A stretch of 64,000 nt of DNA from Flavihumibacter petaseus NBRC 106054 (GTDB lineage Bacteria; Bacteroidota; Bacteroidia; Chitinophagales; Chitinophagaceae): positions 1,674,001-1,738,000 of the forward strand of contig NZ_BBWV01000001.1 in NCBI RefSeq assembly GCF_000974785.1, read 5' to 3'. Shown here in pieces: positions 16,959 through 26,170 of this stretch. Within the stretch, counting starts at the first letter, position 1; each line of letters begins with the position of its first letter. Made by a program: the position numbers and the translations under genes. Below the pieces are notes generated by a model. It was given only the letters and a program-made list of their open reading frames with translations, did no database searches and had not been told where the DNA came from.

Positions 16959-17678
16959 ATGTTATTACTCGCGACTGATCTTGATGGTACGCTGTTAGGA
17001 GGAAACTACGAGGAAAAACACGAGTTGTACAGCATTATTTCCGCCAACCCTTCGGTTCGATTGGTTTTCGTTACCGGACGCGGTCTGCCCTCCATACTTC
17101 CCTTACTGAACGATCCCTTTATTCCCAACCCCGACTATATCATTGCCGACGTAGGCGCAACGGTCGTGGATGGAAAGACATTGTTACCGGTAGAACCATT
17201 ACACACAGAAATCATGTCCCGCTGGCCCGGTGAAGCGCTGGTGCGGGAGCGTTTAAAACAGGTGCCGCATTTGCGGGAGCAGGTTGTTCCGATGGACAGG
17301 CGTTGTTCCTATTATTTGCATGAGCAACTGGATATCACTGAGGTTAAAAGTATCGCAAATGGTTTGGGCTGTGATGTAATTGTATCCGCCGGCAAATTCG
17401 TGGACGTGCTTCCGGGCGGCATCAACAAGGGGTTCACCCTTCGCAGGCTGATGGAAATGCTCAACGTTCCGGAAAAAGAAGTATTGGTGGCGGGCGATAC
17501 GTTGAACGATCTTTCCTTGTTTGAAACCGGTTATAAAGGTGTAGTGGTGGGTGGTGCGGAGAAAGAACTGCTCGATGCTACTTCCGGTCACCAGCATGTG
17601 TACCAGGCGGAAAGACTGGGATGCGGGGGAATTCTTCAGGCATTACACCATTACAATGCCGTTTTTGATGGCATATAA
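16959..17678 (+). CDS. HAD-superfamily phosphatase (sucrose-phosphate-phosphatase-like)
   Basis: 239 residues from ATG 16959 (MLLLATDLDGTLL); an upstream in-frame start would lie inside the promoter. HAD motifs: DLDGTLL (nucleophile and acid Asp), FVTGRGL (motif II), Lys in GGINKGFTLRRLM, and the acidic pair in AGDTLNDLSLF. The cap resembles the class IIB/S6PP group that dephosphorylates sugar phosphates. The 3' end overlaps the convergent response regulator by 36 bases. The physiological substrate is unknown. Confidence 0.88.
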   Translation: MLLLATDLDGTLLGGNYEEKHELYSIISANPSVRLVFVTGRGLPSILPLLNDPFIPNPDYIIADVGATVVDGKTLLPVEPLHTEIMSRWPGEALVRERLKQVPHLREQVVPMDRRCSYYLHEQLDITEVKSIANGLGCDVIVSAGKFVDVLPGGINKGFTLRRLMEMLNVPEKEVLVAGDTLNDLSLFETGYKGVVVGGAEKELLDATSGHQHVYQAERLGCGGILQALHHYNAVFDGI

Positions 17679-18245
17679 TACCAGGCCCGTCCTGTTCAAT
17701 ACCGTTAATTTTTCAAAGAGGCGCTCCCGGTAGGAATCCACCGTCCGGATGCCGATATTCATCCTGTCGGCAATCTCCTTATAAGTCAGGTCGGAAGCAG
17801 CATGTTTCAGAAAGGTCAGTTCTTTTTCTGACAGGCAGGGTGCATCCTTTGGTGGCGCAGCAGTATAGTATCCTTCGTCCTTTAGCTGGATCAGGGCTTT
17901 TTGAAACTCCCAGGGCTGACTCACTTTGGGTAGAAATCCCCTTGCACCTTTTTTCAACAGCCGGATGCTCGCCAGGTCGCTTTCCAGCATACTCAGCCCC
18001 AGCACCCTTGCTTCCGGCAGAAACTCCCCCAGCCAGTCCATGGTATCATAACCATTCATTACCGGCATATTCACATCCAGCAAAATTATATCGGGAAGAT
18101 GCGGCGACCCGGGGATCCGGTCGATGAAATCTTTACCATTGTCCGCTTCCAGGATCACCTGGAACCCGGGTAGGTCATTAATGATGGATGCAATGCCTCT
18201 TCTGATGAGGATATGGTCATCGATCACGGCTACATAGTGGATCAT
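17643..18245 (-). CDS. NarL/FixJ-type response regulator
   Basis: 200 residues. Receiver with IDDH near the N-terminus, phospho-acceptor Asp in IILLDVNMPVMNGYD, and a conserved Lys in GFLPKVSQP. C-terminal LuxR helix-turn-helix: LSEKELTFLKHAASDLTYKEIADRMNIGIRTVDSYRERL. No histidine kinase gene is adjacent, so its partner is elsewhere. A cytoplasmic transcription factor of unknown regulon. Convergent with the HAD gene. Confidence 0.93.
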   Translation of the reverse strand: MIHYVAVIDDHILIRRGIASIINDLPGFQVILEADNGKDFIDRIPGSPHLPDIILLDVNMPVMNGYDTMDWLGEFLPEARVLGLSMLESDLASIRLLKKGARGFLPKVSQPWEFQKALIQLKDEGYYTAAPPKDAPCLSEKELTFLKHAASDLTYKEIADRMNIGIRTVDSYRERLFEKLTVLNRTGLVLYAIKNGIVMV

Positions 18246-18274
18246 AAGTCGAACTCAGACCGATAAAATACGCA

Positions 18275-19444
18275 CTATTGCCGTTTTTTCAAAAGGTCCA
18301 GCAGTTTATGATCAAGTTTATACCCGTGAAAATCAACATAATCCACATCGGCCCGGCCGGAATTCAGTAACCCGAAGTCCCCGATGAAATTCCAGAGTGC
18401 GAAACCGATGCCGTTGTCGTTCAGCACCCCGGTCAGGTCGCCGAACCAGTTCAGGAATACGTCATGCGGTGTTTTGTTCCAGCAACCACATTCGCCGCAA
18501 TGTACGCCGACGCCTTTCTTTTTCAGTTCGAGCCATGGCTGATAATACTTTTCGAGGCTCGCGCGGCTGTATTCCGTATCCCCGATTTTGCCGGGCCATA
18601 CGGGCAGGGGATTTTTTTCGGGCTCCTTATTGGCCCAGGGAGCCTTGTAATGGGAGATGGCATGCGGATAATAGCCCCGGCAGCTTTGCCCGATGGGTGT
18701 ACCGATCAGTTCAGGGATCGGATCATTGCCCACATTGTTGCCATCGGCGATCACCAGGTGCGCGGGGTTTTCTTTCCGGATAGCCGCAAGGGCCCCTGTA
18801 GCTACTTTTTTATAATACTCGCCGGGTACGGGGCCGGATGCCGAATGCTGATCGTTCAGATCCTTCCGCATGCTGGGTTCGTTCACCAGGTCAAAACTGA
18901 TCTGGGCCGGGGTTTTGGAGCGGAAACGTTTCGCCCAGAAATTCCAGTGGTAATAAAAGGCTTCCTGGGCAGCGGCGTCGGTCCATAAATGATAGGGTTC
19001 CCGGAAACCTGCGTTGATGCAGTAACCCGGGGCCCGGTGCAGGTTGAGGCTAACGTGCAGGCCCTGCTCATTGCCCATAGACACGAGGGTTTCGATCTGC
19101 TGAACGCGGGCTTCATCGACCTGGTACACTTCTTCGGGGGTGATGTCCCGGCTGCGGTCGAATTTCAGGTACCAGGGATAGGCTATGGGAATGCGGATAA
19201 AATTGAATCCCCAGTCGCGTATCCAGGTGAGTTGTTGTTGGGTAGTGGCCGCGGGACTCCTGGCGGGATCGGGAATAAAGAAATCCAGGAGGTTAAAACC
19301 CTGCCATTTGGGAAGAGGCGCAAGGGGCTGGTGGGTGAAGGGTAGTTCGGTGTTGGCGTTCAGCAGGCCGGGAATCGCCAGGGATCCGACTGCCAGTGCG
19401 CCGGCAGCCAGTGAGGACTGCCCCAGGAATTTTCTCCTGTCCAT
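18275..19444 (-). CDS. Glycoside hydrolase family 5 (cellulase-like), Tat-exported
   Basis: 389 residues. The N-terminus MDRRKFLGQSSLAAGALAVG has the twin-arginine signature, so export in folded form by Tat is likely (a tatC gene is at 43.5 kb). The TIM barrel shows GH5 landmarks: WGFNFIRIPIAYPW, HVSLNLHRAPGY, the acid/base Glu in SFDLVNEPS, and the nucleophile Glu in GVHCGECGCW. It hydrolyses beta-glucan or beta-mannan-type chains; the subfamily cannot be fixed here. Envelope or outside. Confidence 0.88.
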   Translation of the reverse strand: MDRRKFLGQSSLAAGALAVGSLAIPGLLNANTELPFTHQPLAPLPKWQGFNLLDFFIPDPARSPAATTQQQLTWIRDWGFNFIRIPIAYPWYLKFDRSRDITPEEVYQVDEARVQQIETLVSMGNEQGLHVSLNLHRAPGYCINAGFREPYHLWTDAAAQEAFYYHWNFWAKRFRSKTPAQISFDLVNEPSMRKDLNDQHSASGPVPGEYYKKVATGALAAIRKENPAHLVIADGNNVGNDPIPELIGTPIGQSCRGYYPHAISHYKAPWANKEPEKNPLPVWPGKIGDTEYSRASLEKYYQPWLELKKKGVGVHCGECGCWNKTPHDVFLNWFGDLTGVLNDNGIGFALWNFIGDFGLLNSGRADVDYVDFHGYKLDHKLLDLLKKRQ

Positions 19445-19488
19445 ATGACAAGCTTTTATTCCCAGAAATTACGACCCAAATAGGTATA

Positions 19489-19520
19489 AAAAAAGTGTCC
19501 CCGGGTACCACCCCGGGGAC
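19489..19520 (-). terminator. Intrinsic terminator after pspC
   Basis: On the minus strand GTCCCCGGG pairs with CCCGGGGAC over a 6-base loop, followed by ACTTTTTTTA. It lies about 60 bases beyond the end of the PspC-domain gene. Confidence 0.85.
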
Positions 19521-19582
19521 GTTCCAACTTCAACCCCGCCACCTACCGCATGGAGGGCGGCGGCCGGGCTGTTTACCTGTTT

Positions 19583-21769
19583 TTATTTGAGAAAGCTTCC
19601 CAGCACCATCAGCGGAGAGTAGTCAGATGAAATGGTGGCTGACTTGGTCTCGCCATCATTGTCGCCATCATCACTGCCGGATTTCACGGGAGTTTTATCT
19701 TTTTTGATGATCACTGAGTCTATCTTCTCTTTGTCCTTCAGCTTGCCTTCGCCTTCGATCTCCACACCATTCTCATCGATCTTGAATTTGAAGCGGCCTT
19801 CTTTCAGTTCAGCGGCATCAAAATCGCTGGCGCGTTTCAGGCCTTCGCGGGTCATCACATATTCCACGTTGCTGTCCCAGCTGTAGGAATCTTCCCAGTC
19901 GCTGTCCCAGGTCACATTGAATCCGCGACGACGGTTGGTGTTGATGGTAAACCACTCGTAGTCGTCTACACTGCGGTCGATCTCGATCTTCTTGCCGATC
20001 GGCACTTCTACCACTACCAGCACCTGCTGGTTGCGGAATTTATCGGTGCGGGTGATGGCAAATCCTTTTTCCATCTGGATCACGCTGTCACGCTGAACGA
20101 TGGGGAAAGTGATTTTCTGTGCCAGTTCGCGGGCCTTGTTGTTGGTGTTGCTGCGGCTGAAGCGCACAGTATACACGTGGAAGAGGGAATCCTTGCTCTT
20201 CACCACATTCACCCTGACAGTTTTCAGCATCAGGCTGTCGTGGTTCATGCCATAGAACGGAACATCTTCATCCCAGCCGAAAAAATCGCCATCGCTGTAA
20301 TAATGGATGTTGGAGCCTACGGATTCAAAGAACAGTTTATTGTTGGCGGGCTGCACGATATTGATCTGGTCTTCCACACCGGCCCTGTTCTTGAAGTTCC
20401 GGGCAAACATACCGGCGAGGAAAATAAAGCTGAACAGGCCGATGATCCAGAGGCTGCCGAAAGTGTAGCCGAGGTAATTGTTCTGGCTTTTCACCCCCAT
20501 GATGCGGCGGATCAGCCAGGTGATCAGGGCGATGGCGGGTACACCCAGGAACAATACCAGGCTCAGCCAGGCGAGGGTGTTTTGCCAGAAGCCTTCCAGG
20601 AAGAAGTCTTTCACCGGGAACACGGCCATTCCACCGAACAGTACACCGAGCAACACGCCGAACAGGGCCAGGGCGATCACGGCGGCGATGAACAGGAAGA
20701 AGGCTTTGAAAAGGATACCGATCACGTGTCCGAATCCCGATCCCGCACGGCGCACCGCAGGTCCAGCCTCTGACTGGGCAAAATGCCTGCCTCGGCTGCT
20801 GAATTGCTGGGCGGTTTCTTTTACCTCAGCACCCCAGCTTTGTGCCTTGGACTTAAAATTTTCGAGATCTCCTTTTACAGTGTCACGGATGGAGTTGAGG
20901 TCGATCCGCTCGCCTTTCATTTCCAGCTTTTCCGCTGCTGTATTCGCATAGGGAACGGCGATCCAGAGTACCAGGTATACGACGAACAGGGTTGAACCCA
21001 GGCCGCTGCTGATAAACCGGGGACCGAAATTCCAGTCCATATCCCAGAAGAAGGCGTTGAAGCTGCCGCCTACGATCCCCATGATCAGGGGGAGGGCGAA
21101 GATCAGCCGGGGGATCCAGGTCTGTATATTGAAATAGGAGGCCAGACCACCACACACACCGGCAATCACTTTATCGTCGGGGTTACGGTACAGCCTTTTG
21201 GTAATATTGGAGGCCAGTGACTCGGAGGGAACGATGATCCAGAGCAGGATATATACCCAGAACAGGAAACCGGACAACAGTACAAAGATGATCCGCATGA
21301 TTACGGGGTCGATGCCGAGGTAGTTGGCAAGGCCGCTACACACGCCACCCAGGATCTTGTCGTCAGCGTTCCGGCTCAGGCGGCCGCGGCGGTAGGAACC
21401 ACCGGAAGGCACAAACGGCGCGGGACCGGTTCCGGATTGCTGCTGGCTGCTGCTCTGGCTTTCAGAACGGGCAGATCCATTGGAAGTACCGCCCAGTTCA
21501 GCGTCGGCTGCTTCAAAATCTTCGGGACGGCCCATATTGGCGATCACACGGTTCACATCTTCGTCGGTAATGCAGGTAGCACCTTTCTTCAACCGGTCTG
21601 AAAAGAGTTCTGCGATGCGACCCTCAATGTCATTGATGATTTCATCACGACCCTCTTCCTGTGCAAAATAGCGGCGCAGGCTCTCTGTATATTGCTTCAG
21701 CAGGTCGTACGCGGTCTCCTCGATCGGGATCACACGGCCCTGGAAGTTTATATTGATGACCTTTTTCAT
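19583..21769 (-). CDS. PspC-domain envelope stress protein
   Basis: 728 residues. A soluble N-terminal segment (about 1-95) is followed by two PspC domains: RLSRNADDKILGGVCSGLANYLG (near 130) and RLYRNPDDKVIAGVCGGLASYF (near 195), each with membrane helices. A further four or so helices span about 340-460, and the C-terminal half is a beta-rich, probably periplasmic domain with a charged end. PspC proteins respond to membrane stress. It is transcribed after padR, 27 bases downstream, in the order regulator-effector typical of Bacteroidota. Confidence 0.88.
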   Translation of the reverse strand: MKKVININFQGRVIPIEETAYDLLKQYTESLRRYFAQEEGRDEIINDIEGRIAELFSDRLKKGATCITDEDVNRVIANMGRPEDFEAADAELGGTSNGSARSESQSSSQQQSGTGPAPFVPSGGSYRRGRLSRNADDKILGGVCSGLANYLGIDPVIMRIIFVLLSGFLFWVYILLWIIVPSESLASNITKRLYRNPDDKVIAGVCGGLASYFNIQTWIPRLIFALPLIMGIVGGSFNAFFWDMDWNFGPRFISSGLGSTLFVVYLVLWIAVPYANTAAEKLEMKGERIDLNSIRDTVKGDLENFKSKAQSWGAEVKETAQQFSSRGRHFAQSEAGPAVRRAGSGFGHVIGILFKAFFLFIAAVIALALFGVLLGVLFGGMAVFPVKDFFLEGFWQNTLAWLSLVLFLGVPAIALITWLIRRIMGVKSQNNYLGYTFGSLWIIGLFSFIFLAGMFARNFKNRAGVEDQINIVQPANNKLFFESVGSNIHYYSDGDFFGWDEDVPFYGMNHDSLMLKTVRVNVVKSKDSLFHVYTVRFSRSNTNNKARELAQKITFPIVQRDSVIQMEKGFAITRTDKFRNQQVLVVVEVPIGKKIEIDRSVDDYEWFTINTNRRRGFNVTWDSDWEDSYSWDSNVEYVMTREGLKRASDFDAAELKEGRFKFKIDENGVEIEGEGKLKDKEKIDSVIIKKDKTPVKSGSDDGDNDGETKSATISSDYSPLMVLGSFLK

Positions 21770-21796
21770 AATTGATAAGTATTAGCAGGTTGAAGT

Positions 21797-22165
21797 TTAG
21801 TTGGTGGTTGGATTGTCGGGAACGGTTGGAAGCGATTCAGACTTGCTGGTAAGGGCGCGGACACCATTGGCAAGTTCCTTCCAGGTGGCTTCCAGTTCCT
21901 GGTAGAAGTCATTGCCTTTTGACGTGAGGGAAAAGTATTTGCGCGGTGGCCCGGAGTTGCTTTCCACCCAGCGGTAGGTGAGCATGTCTGCATTTTTTAA
22001 CCGGGTCAGGAGCGGGTAGAGCGTGCCTTCCAGGATCTGAAGGTTCGCGGCCTTCATTTCGTCAACAATATCACTCGGATAGGCTTCGCCGCGGCGGATG
22101 ATGGAAAGGATGCAGAATTCCAGGATTCCCTTCCGCATTTGGCTTTGTGTGTTTTCGATATTCAT
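21797..22165 (-). CDS. PadR-family transcriptional regulator
   Basis: 122 residues. Winged helix with the PadR pattern QMRKGILEFCILSIIRRGEAYPSDIVDEM, LEGTLYPLLTRLKNADML, and wing GPPRKYFSLTSKG. PadR proteins are usually autorepressors that respond to membrane-active or phenolic compounds. It heads the padR-pspC operon and sits behind a leader of about 137 bases that contains an inverted repeat and five copies of a short unit. Confidence 0.93.
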   Translation of the reverse strand: MNIENTQSQMRKGILEFCILSIIRRGEAYPSDIVDEMKAANLQILEGTLYPLLTRLKNADMLTYRWVESNSGPPRKYFSLTSKGNDFYQELEATWKELANGVRALTSKSESLPTVPDNPTTN

Positions 22166-22184
22166 AACACTTGTCTGTTTTTTT

Positions 22185-22285
22185 GGCTGGTGGCGGTGTT
22201 AGATAAGGCTTAAATGGATAAGGTTAAAAGGATAAGGTTGATAAGGATAAGGTGCTAAGGATAAGGTTCTTTTCCGCCACCAGCC
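22185..22285 (-). other. Inverted repeat closing the padR leader
   Basis: GGCTGGTGGCGG (22185-22196) and CCGCCACCAGCC (22274-22285) are perfect 12-base inverted copies. They flank the short tandem array described separately. In the padR transcript they could form a GC-rich stem with a roughly 77-base pyrimidine-rich loop, ending about 19 bases before the ATG. Confidence 0.8.
22201..22268 (-). repeat. Five copies of a 14-15 bp unit in the padR leader
   Basis: Core GGATAAGGT starts at 22216, 22230, 22245 and 22259, with a degenerate AGATAAGGC at 22201; spacing alternates 15, 14, 15, 14. The array lies between the padR promoter and start codon. Confidence 0.85.
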
Positions 22286-22307
22286 CGGTTCATTGCCTTT
22301 GACGATA

Positions 22308-22339
22308 CAAACATAGACAATGTTTCAGTACTATGCAAA
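22308..22339 (-). promoter_or_regulatory. Promoter of padR-pspC
   Basis: On the minus strand TTTG (22339-22336), 20 bases, TATGTTTG (22315-22308), a full match to the Bacteroidota consensus. Transcription would begin near 22302, giving a leader of about 137 bases. Confidence 0.6.
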
Positions 22340-22430
22340 CTAAAGTACCCGCTTAAAGTAGGTAATTTCCATAAAAAGATAATGGGCGATGGCTGAAATG
22401 CACTCTGGTGGCTGGTTTCAAAAAATAACC

Positions 22431-22466
22431 CCGGAAAAATATTTTTCCGGGGTTATGACAAACGGT
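22431..22466 (-). terminator. Intrinsic terminator after the amidohydrolase gene
   Basis: A perfect 32-base palindrome (22435-22466) with GC-rich outer arms (AACCCCGG / CCGGGGTT) and AT-rich centre, followed on the minus strand by TTTTTTG. It lies 55 bases beyond the large amidohydrolase gene. Confidence 0.88.
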
Positions 22467-22520
22467 ATTTAATTTATTTGAATGGTGGCTCTTCCGGGCC
22501 ATTTCGGGACGCCTCCGGAC

Positions 22521-25500
22521 CTACTCTTTCAGCCCGGTGTTGTCAGCAGGCTTGTTATACCGCCATTCCTGCTGGTCCAGTTTCCGCGGAGTAGGCAGCA
22601 CTTCATCGGCGGTATTGCCATCATAAAGGCGGCCATTCTTCATCACGTACTGGATGGTATTGGTGTTCCGGATATTCTCCAGCGGGTTGCTGTCCATGAT
22701 GATCAGGTCAGCCAGCTTGCCCTGCTCCAGGGATCCCAGGTCATTGTCCAGGCCCAGTGCCGCTGCCCCCTTGATGGTAGCCACTTTCAGGGCTTCCAAC
22801 GGACTCATCCCGCCGCTCTGCATCGCCCACACTTCCCAGTGGTACCCGAGGCCCTGGAATTCACCGTGACTGCCGATACCGGCAAGTCCGCCGCTTTCCA
22901 CCAGCGATTTCATGTTTTTGGCATGTTTCGGGAACACATGTTCTTCCGGCATAAACCAGCCGGAAACGCGCCTGGTTTTCCCTGCCAGCTCCTCATAAGG
23001 CATGAAGTGCTGCATTTTCTTGTCGTGATACGGGTTCTCCGTTTCCCAGAAATAATTTTCCGCAAACGGTCCGCCGTAGGATACCAGCAACGTTGGCGTC
23101 ACCGCCATTTTCGCGCTGGAGATCGTGCCGATCACGTCCTTGTACAGCGGGTAGATGGGAATCGCATGTTCATGGCTGGGATAGCCGTCCAGCAGGTTGG
23201 TCATGTTCAGCTTGTAGTTGAGACCGCCTTCCGTAGTGGGATGCAGTCCCTGGTTCTTCGCCGCCATGATGATCCACTGGCGTTGCTGGCGGTTGCCCAC
23301 CAGGTACATCTTGATATACTGTGTATGGAAATACTTGCTGTACTGGGAAAGAATGCTTTCCGCCTGGGCGGAATCTTTCACGTTATAGGCCCAGAAACCG
23401 ACCCCGGGACCGGTTGAATAGATACGGGGACCGATCATCGCGCCGGATTCCACCATATCGCCATAGGTCAGCACATCCGTGGTGCCGGTCTGCGGGTCCA
23501 TGGTGGTGGTGACGCCGTAGGCCAGGTTGGTGGCATAGATCCAGATCTGGTTCTTGTGCAATCCCCAGTTCGGCCACATATGCGAGTGGGTATCCACAAA
23601 TCCCGGCACGATCGTTTTGCCGGCGCAATTGACTTCTTTCGTTCCGGCGGGCACGGTGAGGGTTCCCGATTTGCCGATCGCCTTGATGCGGTTGTTGACG
23701 ACGAGCACATCGCCCTGGTCGATCACTTCATCTCCCTTCATGGTGACGAGGCGCGCTCCTTTCAGCAGGATGGCTGACTGGGGAATATCGCGCTGGTAGT
23801 ACACTTTGATGGCAGTTTCTTCAGGCTTGTAGGTAGTCTCCGGCTTTTTCGCATTGGCCGTGGAGTCCTTTTTCGCGGTGCTGTCTTTTTTCGCCACCAC
23901 TACTACAGAATCCTTTTTCAGCTTGACGCTGTCGGCCGGTTTGGGCGGATTGGCGGCCACTTTCGCCAGGGAATCTGCTTTCTTTTTGGCCTCGGCTTTT
24001 TTGGCAGCGGTGATGCTGTCTTCAAACTGTTTGGCCCGGGTGAGGTCATACACAAAATGGGCATTGCCCAGGCTATAATGCACGCGGGTGCCATTGGCTT
24101 CCCAGGCGGGGAACTCGCCACCCATGGTGGTCAGTTTGCGTGCAGGAAAAACTGCGCTGCTGGCGTCGGCCAGGTTGATGTTCACCGGCTTACCCGTTTC
24201 GGGGATGGTCATGGAATAGATCTCGTTGTTGATCTGTGCGATGGCCCTGGTGCCGGTGGGTGACATAAAGATCAGGGCAGCATTGGATGGCAGCGACATT
24301 TCCATCGCTTCCGCCTGGGCTTCCGTCATGATGCAATCCTGGATGGCAGGGCGGCCATTTTTGAAATTGCTGATGCCGTAGGTGGTGATGCCCGTAACTT
24401 TTGCATGTACTTTTTCATCGCCGCCATCCCACTCAATGGAAATGAGCTGGCCGTTCTGGTTCAGGTAGATGCGGTCAGGCTGCCCTTTTACAAAATGCGG
24501 GTTGTATCGGCCGAGGCATTTGTCGATCACTTTCACCTCGCCGCCGGCTGCCGGGATCCAGCAGAATTCATCTTCGGCATCATTGTAAAACGGCGCATAG
24601 GCCTGCTTGAAAGCTTCCGCCTGGGTCCGCTGGAAAACGATTTTGTCGCCTTCGGGCGTGAAGACAGGGAACTGGTAGAGTCCGGGTGCCTTGGTCAGCT
24701 GCACGGGGGCGGCTTTTCCGTTGAGTGTTGCTTTAAAGAGATGACCGCCATCGGGTGCCCAGCTGCTGAACACGAGGCTGTTGCCATCGGGTGACCAGGT
24801 GGGGAAGGCTTCCGTAAAATTGTTGTTGGTGACGCGTTTGGGCGTTCCTTTCGGATAGTCCATCACGTACAGCCGGTTCAGCACGGTAAAGGCCAGTTTT
24901 TTCCCGTCGGGGGACGGCACCGCGTCGCGGATCTGGGTGGAGAGTCCGTAGGCGCTGTCGGCTACCGGGTATTTGAAATCGAGCATGGGTCCGAGTTCCA
25001 GTTCAGCATCGACGGTAAACGGAATTTCTGTGATGGCGCTGCCGTCTACGGGAATACGTTTGATCTTGCCGCCAAAAGAGGCGAGTACTGCTTTGCTGTC
25101 GGGGGTGAAGGTCATACCCGGCAGTACACCCATGGTGGCGATGGATTCCTGGTCGTCGCGCTGCACGGGGTAGGCCAGCCATTTCTCATCGCCGTTTTGC
25201 AGGTCTTTCAGCACGAGGCCGGTTTTGTCTTCGAAGCGGCTGCCGTATACCAGCCATTTGCCGTCTTTCGACAATACGGGGGTGAAGGCAGAACCGTAGC
25301 GGGACGTGATGGTATTGATTTTGGCGGTTTTGCGGTCGTACACGCCGATCTGGTATTGGGGCAGGGAGGCATTGTAGTTCCAGGGACCGAAACGGCGGGA
25401 GAAATAGATGTAGCGGCCGTCGGCGGAAACAGCGGCATCGATGGTTTTGAGGCCGGCTGGCTGATCGATCAGCTGGGTACCGGCACCGCCGTCTTTGTGC

Positions 25501-26051
25501 AGCATGTAGAGCTGCATGTTGAGTTTGCCTTTGGAGTAGACGACATATTCACCGTCGGGGGTCCAGGCGCCGCTGGTGATGTTGCTGGTCATTTCCTTGG
25601 TGAGTGCTGTGGTATCCTGCTTTTCTGAATCGATATACCAGAGGTTTTCGCCGCCGGAACGGTCGGAGGTAAAGAGGATTTTTTTGCCATCGGGGCTGTA
25701 CCGCGGGTGGGTATCAAAGGCGAGTCCTTTGGTGATGGCTGTGGCTTTGCCGCCGGTTGCCGGAATGGAATAGAGGTCGCCCATCAGGTCGAAAATGATG
25801 GTTTTGCCATCGGGACTGATGTCGAGCGACATCCAGGTGCCTTCGCTGGTGTGCAGGGGAATTTTCCTTTTCGGTTTGAGCGGAAGGGTTTTGAATTCGG
25901 TGTAGCGGACGGTATCTTTTTTGGTGGTGTCTGCAGGAAGGGGGCTGTTGAGACCTGCGGTGCTGCCGAAGTTGTGGCTGCCACCGATCGCCCCATACAA
26001 TAATCCACCCGAGATAAGGCATGCTGTTGCCAGCGGAATTCGGGAATACAT
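22521..26051 (-). CDS. TolB-type beta-propeller fused to an amidohydrolase
   Basis: 1176 residues with an N-terminal signal segment. Residues about 60-620 contain many PD40/TolB-like repeats (TWMSLDISPDGKTIIF, HPRYSPDGKKILFTSDRSG, TWSPDGNSLVFSSW). A Lys/Ala/Asp-rich linker follows (about 690-770), then an imidazolonepropionase-like amidohydrolase: KTIVPGFVDTHSHMW (metal His pair), GVTTTMDP, later histidines, SHGEFQG, and KLADLIIMDSNPL. This two-domain form occurs in Bacteroidota and is usually annotated only as amidohydrolase family protein. Probably periplasmic, substrate unknown. Ends at a strong terminator. Confidence 0.9.
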   Translation of the reverse strand: MYSRIPLATACLISGGLLYGAIGGSHNFGSTAGLNSPLPADTTKKDTVRYTEFKTLPLKPKRKIPLHTSEGTWMSLDISPDGKTIIFDLMGDLYSIPATGGKATAITKGLAFDTHPRYSPDGKKILFTSDRSGGENLWYIDSEKQDTTALTKEMTSNITSGAWTPDGEYVVYSKGKLNMQLYMLHKDGGAGTQLIDQPAGLKTIDAAVSADGRYIYFSRRFGPWNYNASLPQYQIGVYDRKTAKINTITSRYGSAFTPVLSKDGKWLVYGSRFEDKTGLVLKDLQNGDEKWLAYPVQRDDQESIATMGVLPGMTFTPDSKAVLASFGGKIKRIPVDGSAITEIPFTVDAELELGPMLDFKYPVADSAYGLSTQIRDAVPSPDGKKLAFTVLNRLYVMDYPKGTPKRVTNNNFTEAFPTWSPDGNSLVFSSWAPDGGHLFKATLNGKAAPVQLTKAPGLYQFPVFTPEGDKIVFQRTQAEAFKQAYAPFYNDAEDEFCWIPAAGGEVKVIDKCLGRYNPHFVKGQPDRIYLNQNGQLISIEWDGGDEKVHAKVTGITTYGISNFKNGRPAIQDCIMTEAQAEAMEMSLPSNAALIFMSPTGTRAIAQINNEIYSMTIPETGKPVNINLADASSAVFPARKLTTMGGEFPAWEANGTRVHYSLGNAHFVYDLTRAKQFEDSITAAKKAEAKKKADSLAKVAANPPKPADSVKLKKDSVVVVAKKDSTAKKDSTANAKKPETTYKPEETAIKVYYQRDIPQSAILLKGARLVTMKGDEVIDQGDVLVVNNRIKAIGKSGTLTVPAGTKEVNCAGKTIVPGFVDTHSHMWPNWGLHKNQIWIYATNLAYGVTTTMDPQTGTTDVLTYGDMVESGAMIGPRIYSTGPGVGFWAYNVKDSAQAESILSQYSKYFHTQYIKMYLVGNRQQRQWIIMAAKNQGLHPTTEGGLNYKLNMTNLLDGYPSHEHAIPIYPLYKDVIGTISSAKMAVTPTLLVSYGGPFAENYFWETENPYHDKKMQHFMPYEELAGKTRRVSGWFMPEEHVFPKHAKNMKSLVESGGLAGIGSHGEFQGLGYHWEVWAMQSGGMSPLEALKVATIKGAAALGLDNDLGSLEQGKLADLIIMDSNPLENIRNTNTIQYVMKNGRLYDGNTADEVLPTPRKLDQQEWRYNKPADNTGLKE

Positions 26052-26170
26052 AGCTGTGATTTGGTTAGGCAGAAATTAAGCACTTATTCTGAATTACGAT
26101 ATACCGGTTATAATTTAATCCCGTTGCTAATCGGTTGTGTTGATTTCCGCAATTGGGCGAGGGGTGTCTG

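Noticed and set aside
20177-20773. Plus-strand ORF of 198 codons inside the pspC gene
   Set aside because: Antisense shadow, rich in His, Gln and Glu, which is the usual product of reading these genes backwards.
22201-22268. CRISPR-like or origin iteron array
   Set aside because: Units of 14-15 bases without spacers are not CRISPR; no replication initiator or dnaA-type boxes are nearby.
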